Shown piece after piece: positions 63,095 to 64,000 of a stretch of DNA of 64,000 nucleotides. Both the position numbers and the translations under genes were made by a program. The DNA comes from Aurantibacillus circumpalustris. Lineage in GTDB: Bacteria; Bacteroidota; Bacteroidia; B-17B0; Aurantibacillaceae. The stretch spans positions 2,542,001 through 2,606,000 of the forward strand of contig NZ_CP121197.1 of assembly GCF_029625215.1 (NCBI RefSeq), given 5' to 3'. The first letter of the stretch is position 1. The number at the start of each line of letters is the position of its first letter. The notes beneath the pieces are model-generated. The model saw nothing but the letters and a program-made list of their open reading frames with translations. It searched no databases and was not told the origin of the DNA.

Positions 63095-64000
63095 ATGAAT
63101 AGATTTAATATTATTTTTTGCGCAATTGCATTTTTAGTACTTGTGTCTAATAAGAAAAAGGCTCAAACAGTTTCTCAAACAATACGAGGAACCGTTGTAG
63201 ATAAAATATCTCAAACTCCCATACCTGGAGCTGTTATACAGGTTTTAAATTCAAATCCTTTGCAGGTTGTTAGCTCCGACATGAATGGAGATTTTAAACT
63301 AACAAATGTTTTGGTGGGCAAACAAAGTCTGAGAATTGCTTATTTGGGTTACAAGGAAATTTTTATGCAAAATCTTTCGCTCAATGCAGGAAAAGAACTA
63401 GTTCTTAATGTTAACATGGAAGAAGACGCTATGCAAATGCAAGAGGTTGAAATAACCGCAAAAGTTGAGAAAAACAAACCACTAAACGACATGTCGGCTG
63501 TGAGTACACGTGCTTTTTCTGTGGAGGAAACACAAAAGTTTGCAGCGGCGGCAAACGATCCTGCGCGCATGGCTCTGGCCTTTGCTGGCGTTGTAGCGGC
63601 TGGTGATGGCAATAATAATATTTCAATTCGTGGTAATTCTCCCAATGGCCTTTTATGGCGAATGGAGGGTGTAGAGATTCCTAATCCCAACCATTTTTCC
63701 AATGTCGGAACATCGGGAGGTGGAATCTCTATTTTAAGCGCACAACTATTAAATAATTCTGATTTTTCTACCGGAGCATTTGCAGCGGAGTATGGTAACG
63801 CACTGTCAGGAGTATTTGATTTAAAGCTAAGAAAAGGAAATAATCAAAAGCATGAGTACACTGTTCAACTCGGGGTGCTTGGTTTAGATTTGTCCACAGA
63901 AGGTCCTTTTAAGAAAGGCTACGGTGGTTCTTATCTCATCAATTACCGCTATTCCACTTTATCAGTTCTAGGTAAAATTGGAGTGCCGCTTGGTAATGCT
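63095..64000 (+). CDS. TonB-dependent receptor, 5' part (runs off the window)
   Basis: From ATG 63095 the frame is open for 302 codons to the window edge. A signal-like leader (IIFCAIAFLVLVSNKKKAQ) is followed by a CarboxypepD_reg-like domain (TIRGTVVDKISQTPIPGAVI to LRIAYLGYKEI). The TonB plug follows (DPARMALAFAGVVAAGDGNN, ISIRGNSPNGLLWRMEGVEI, GNALSGVFDLKLRKG) and then the first barrel strands. Such receptors take up iron complexes, vitamins or glycans across the outer membrane with energy from TonB. No STN domain is present here, so it is not itself a sigma-signalling receptor. It begins 97 bases after the head-GIN gene with no visible copy of the ECF motif. Confidence 0.92.
   Translation, partial: MNRFNIIFCAIAFLVLVSNKKKAQTVSQTIRGTVVDKISQTPIPGAVIQVLNSNPLQVVSSDMNGDFKLTNVLVGKQSLRIAYLGYKEIFMQNLSLNAGKELVLNVNMEEDAMQMQEVEITAKVEKNKPLNDMSAVSTRAFSVEETQKFAAAANDPARMALAFAGVVAAGDGNNNISIRGNSPNGLLWRMEGVEIPNPNHFSNVGTSGGGISILSAQLLNNSDFSTGAFAAEYGNALSGVFDLKLRKGNNQKHEYTVQLGVLGLDLSTEGPFKKGYGGSYLINYRYSTLSVLGKIGVPLGNA

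Noticed and set aside
63349-63702. Minus-strand open frame of about 117 codons near the right edge
   Set aside because: It lies opposite the TonB receptor frame, which has clear domain content and runs off the window.

Overview
The window looks like chromosomal DNA from a Bacteroidota bacterium. The DNA is AT-rich, promoters of the TTG-N19-22-TAnnTTTG type occur, and there are many type IX secretion system (T9SS) cargo proteins of both type A (xxPNP) and type B (gliding-motility-associated C-terminus). Typical families of the phylum are present: PorP/SprF, PorE-like OmpA, the NTP_transf_4 GlmU-like enzyme, DUF4199, ECF sigma/FecR, STN domains, head-GIN and LA_2272 surface repeats. The order or family cannot be fixed from sequence reading alone. 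I see no rRNA, tRNA, CRISPR array, transposase or prophage module.

Layout. 1-9 kb: the 3' end of a large type A cargo gene, a Mn-type superoxide dismutase, a polyprenol-phosphate mannosyltransferase, a BamA/TamA-like barrel, a 1016-residue sortilin/BNR-type cargo, a decayed gene fragment with an intact promoter, and a TauE/SafE permease. 9-13.5 kb: a 1496-residue DUF7948 protein with a type B signal. 14-39 kb: one co-directional run of eight genes with gaps of at most 46 bp. It holds four paralogous fibre proteins (731, 3293, 1127 and 1258 residues) that share a secreted N-terminal domain but end in different C-terminal tips. They are followed by a small type B protein, a PorP/SprF partner, a PorE-like OmpA anchor and a GlmU-like sugar nucleotidyltransferase. 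The 3293-residue member carries a 5136-bp in-frame array built from three unit types that tile exactly. 39-51 kb: housekeeping and small secreted genes (methyltransferase, SRPBCC, LuxR-DUF4199-VOC set, ArgS, TadA, an esterase, type A cargo, SPFH plus Arc). 51-57 kb: a type B cargo, a DEAD-box helicase, and a YtxH-holin-like stress operon with a CRP/FNR-like palindrome upstream. 57-64 kb: an ECF sigma/FecR/STN-LA_2272 operon, a second LA_2272 gene, a head-GIN lipoprotein and the 5' end of a TonB-dependent receptor.

How the parts fit. The fibre run reads as a surface-display module: signal-peptide-bearing fibres made together with the outer-membrane and periplasmic parts that type B substrates are known to need. 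The 57-64 kb region reads as a small cell-surface stress regulon. The sigma operon, the second LA_2272 gene and the head-GIN gene share one promoter-like signature, AGGGGT-N13-GTTGTC, with invariant spacing, which suggests that the encoded ECF factor controls itself and its neighbours. Short AT-rich degenerate repeats of a kind common in Bacteroidota occupy several gaps between transcription units.
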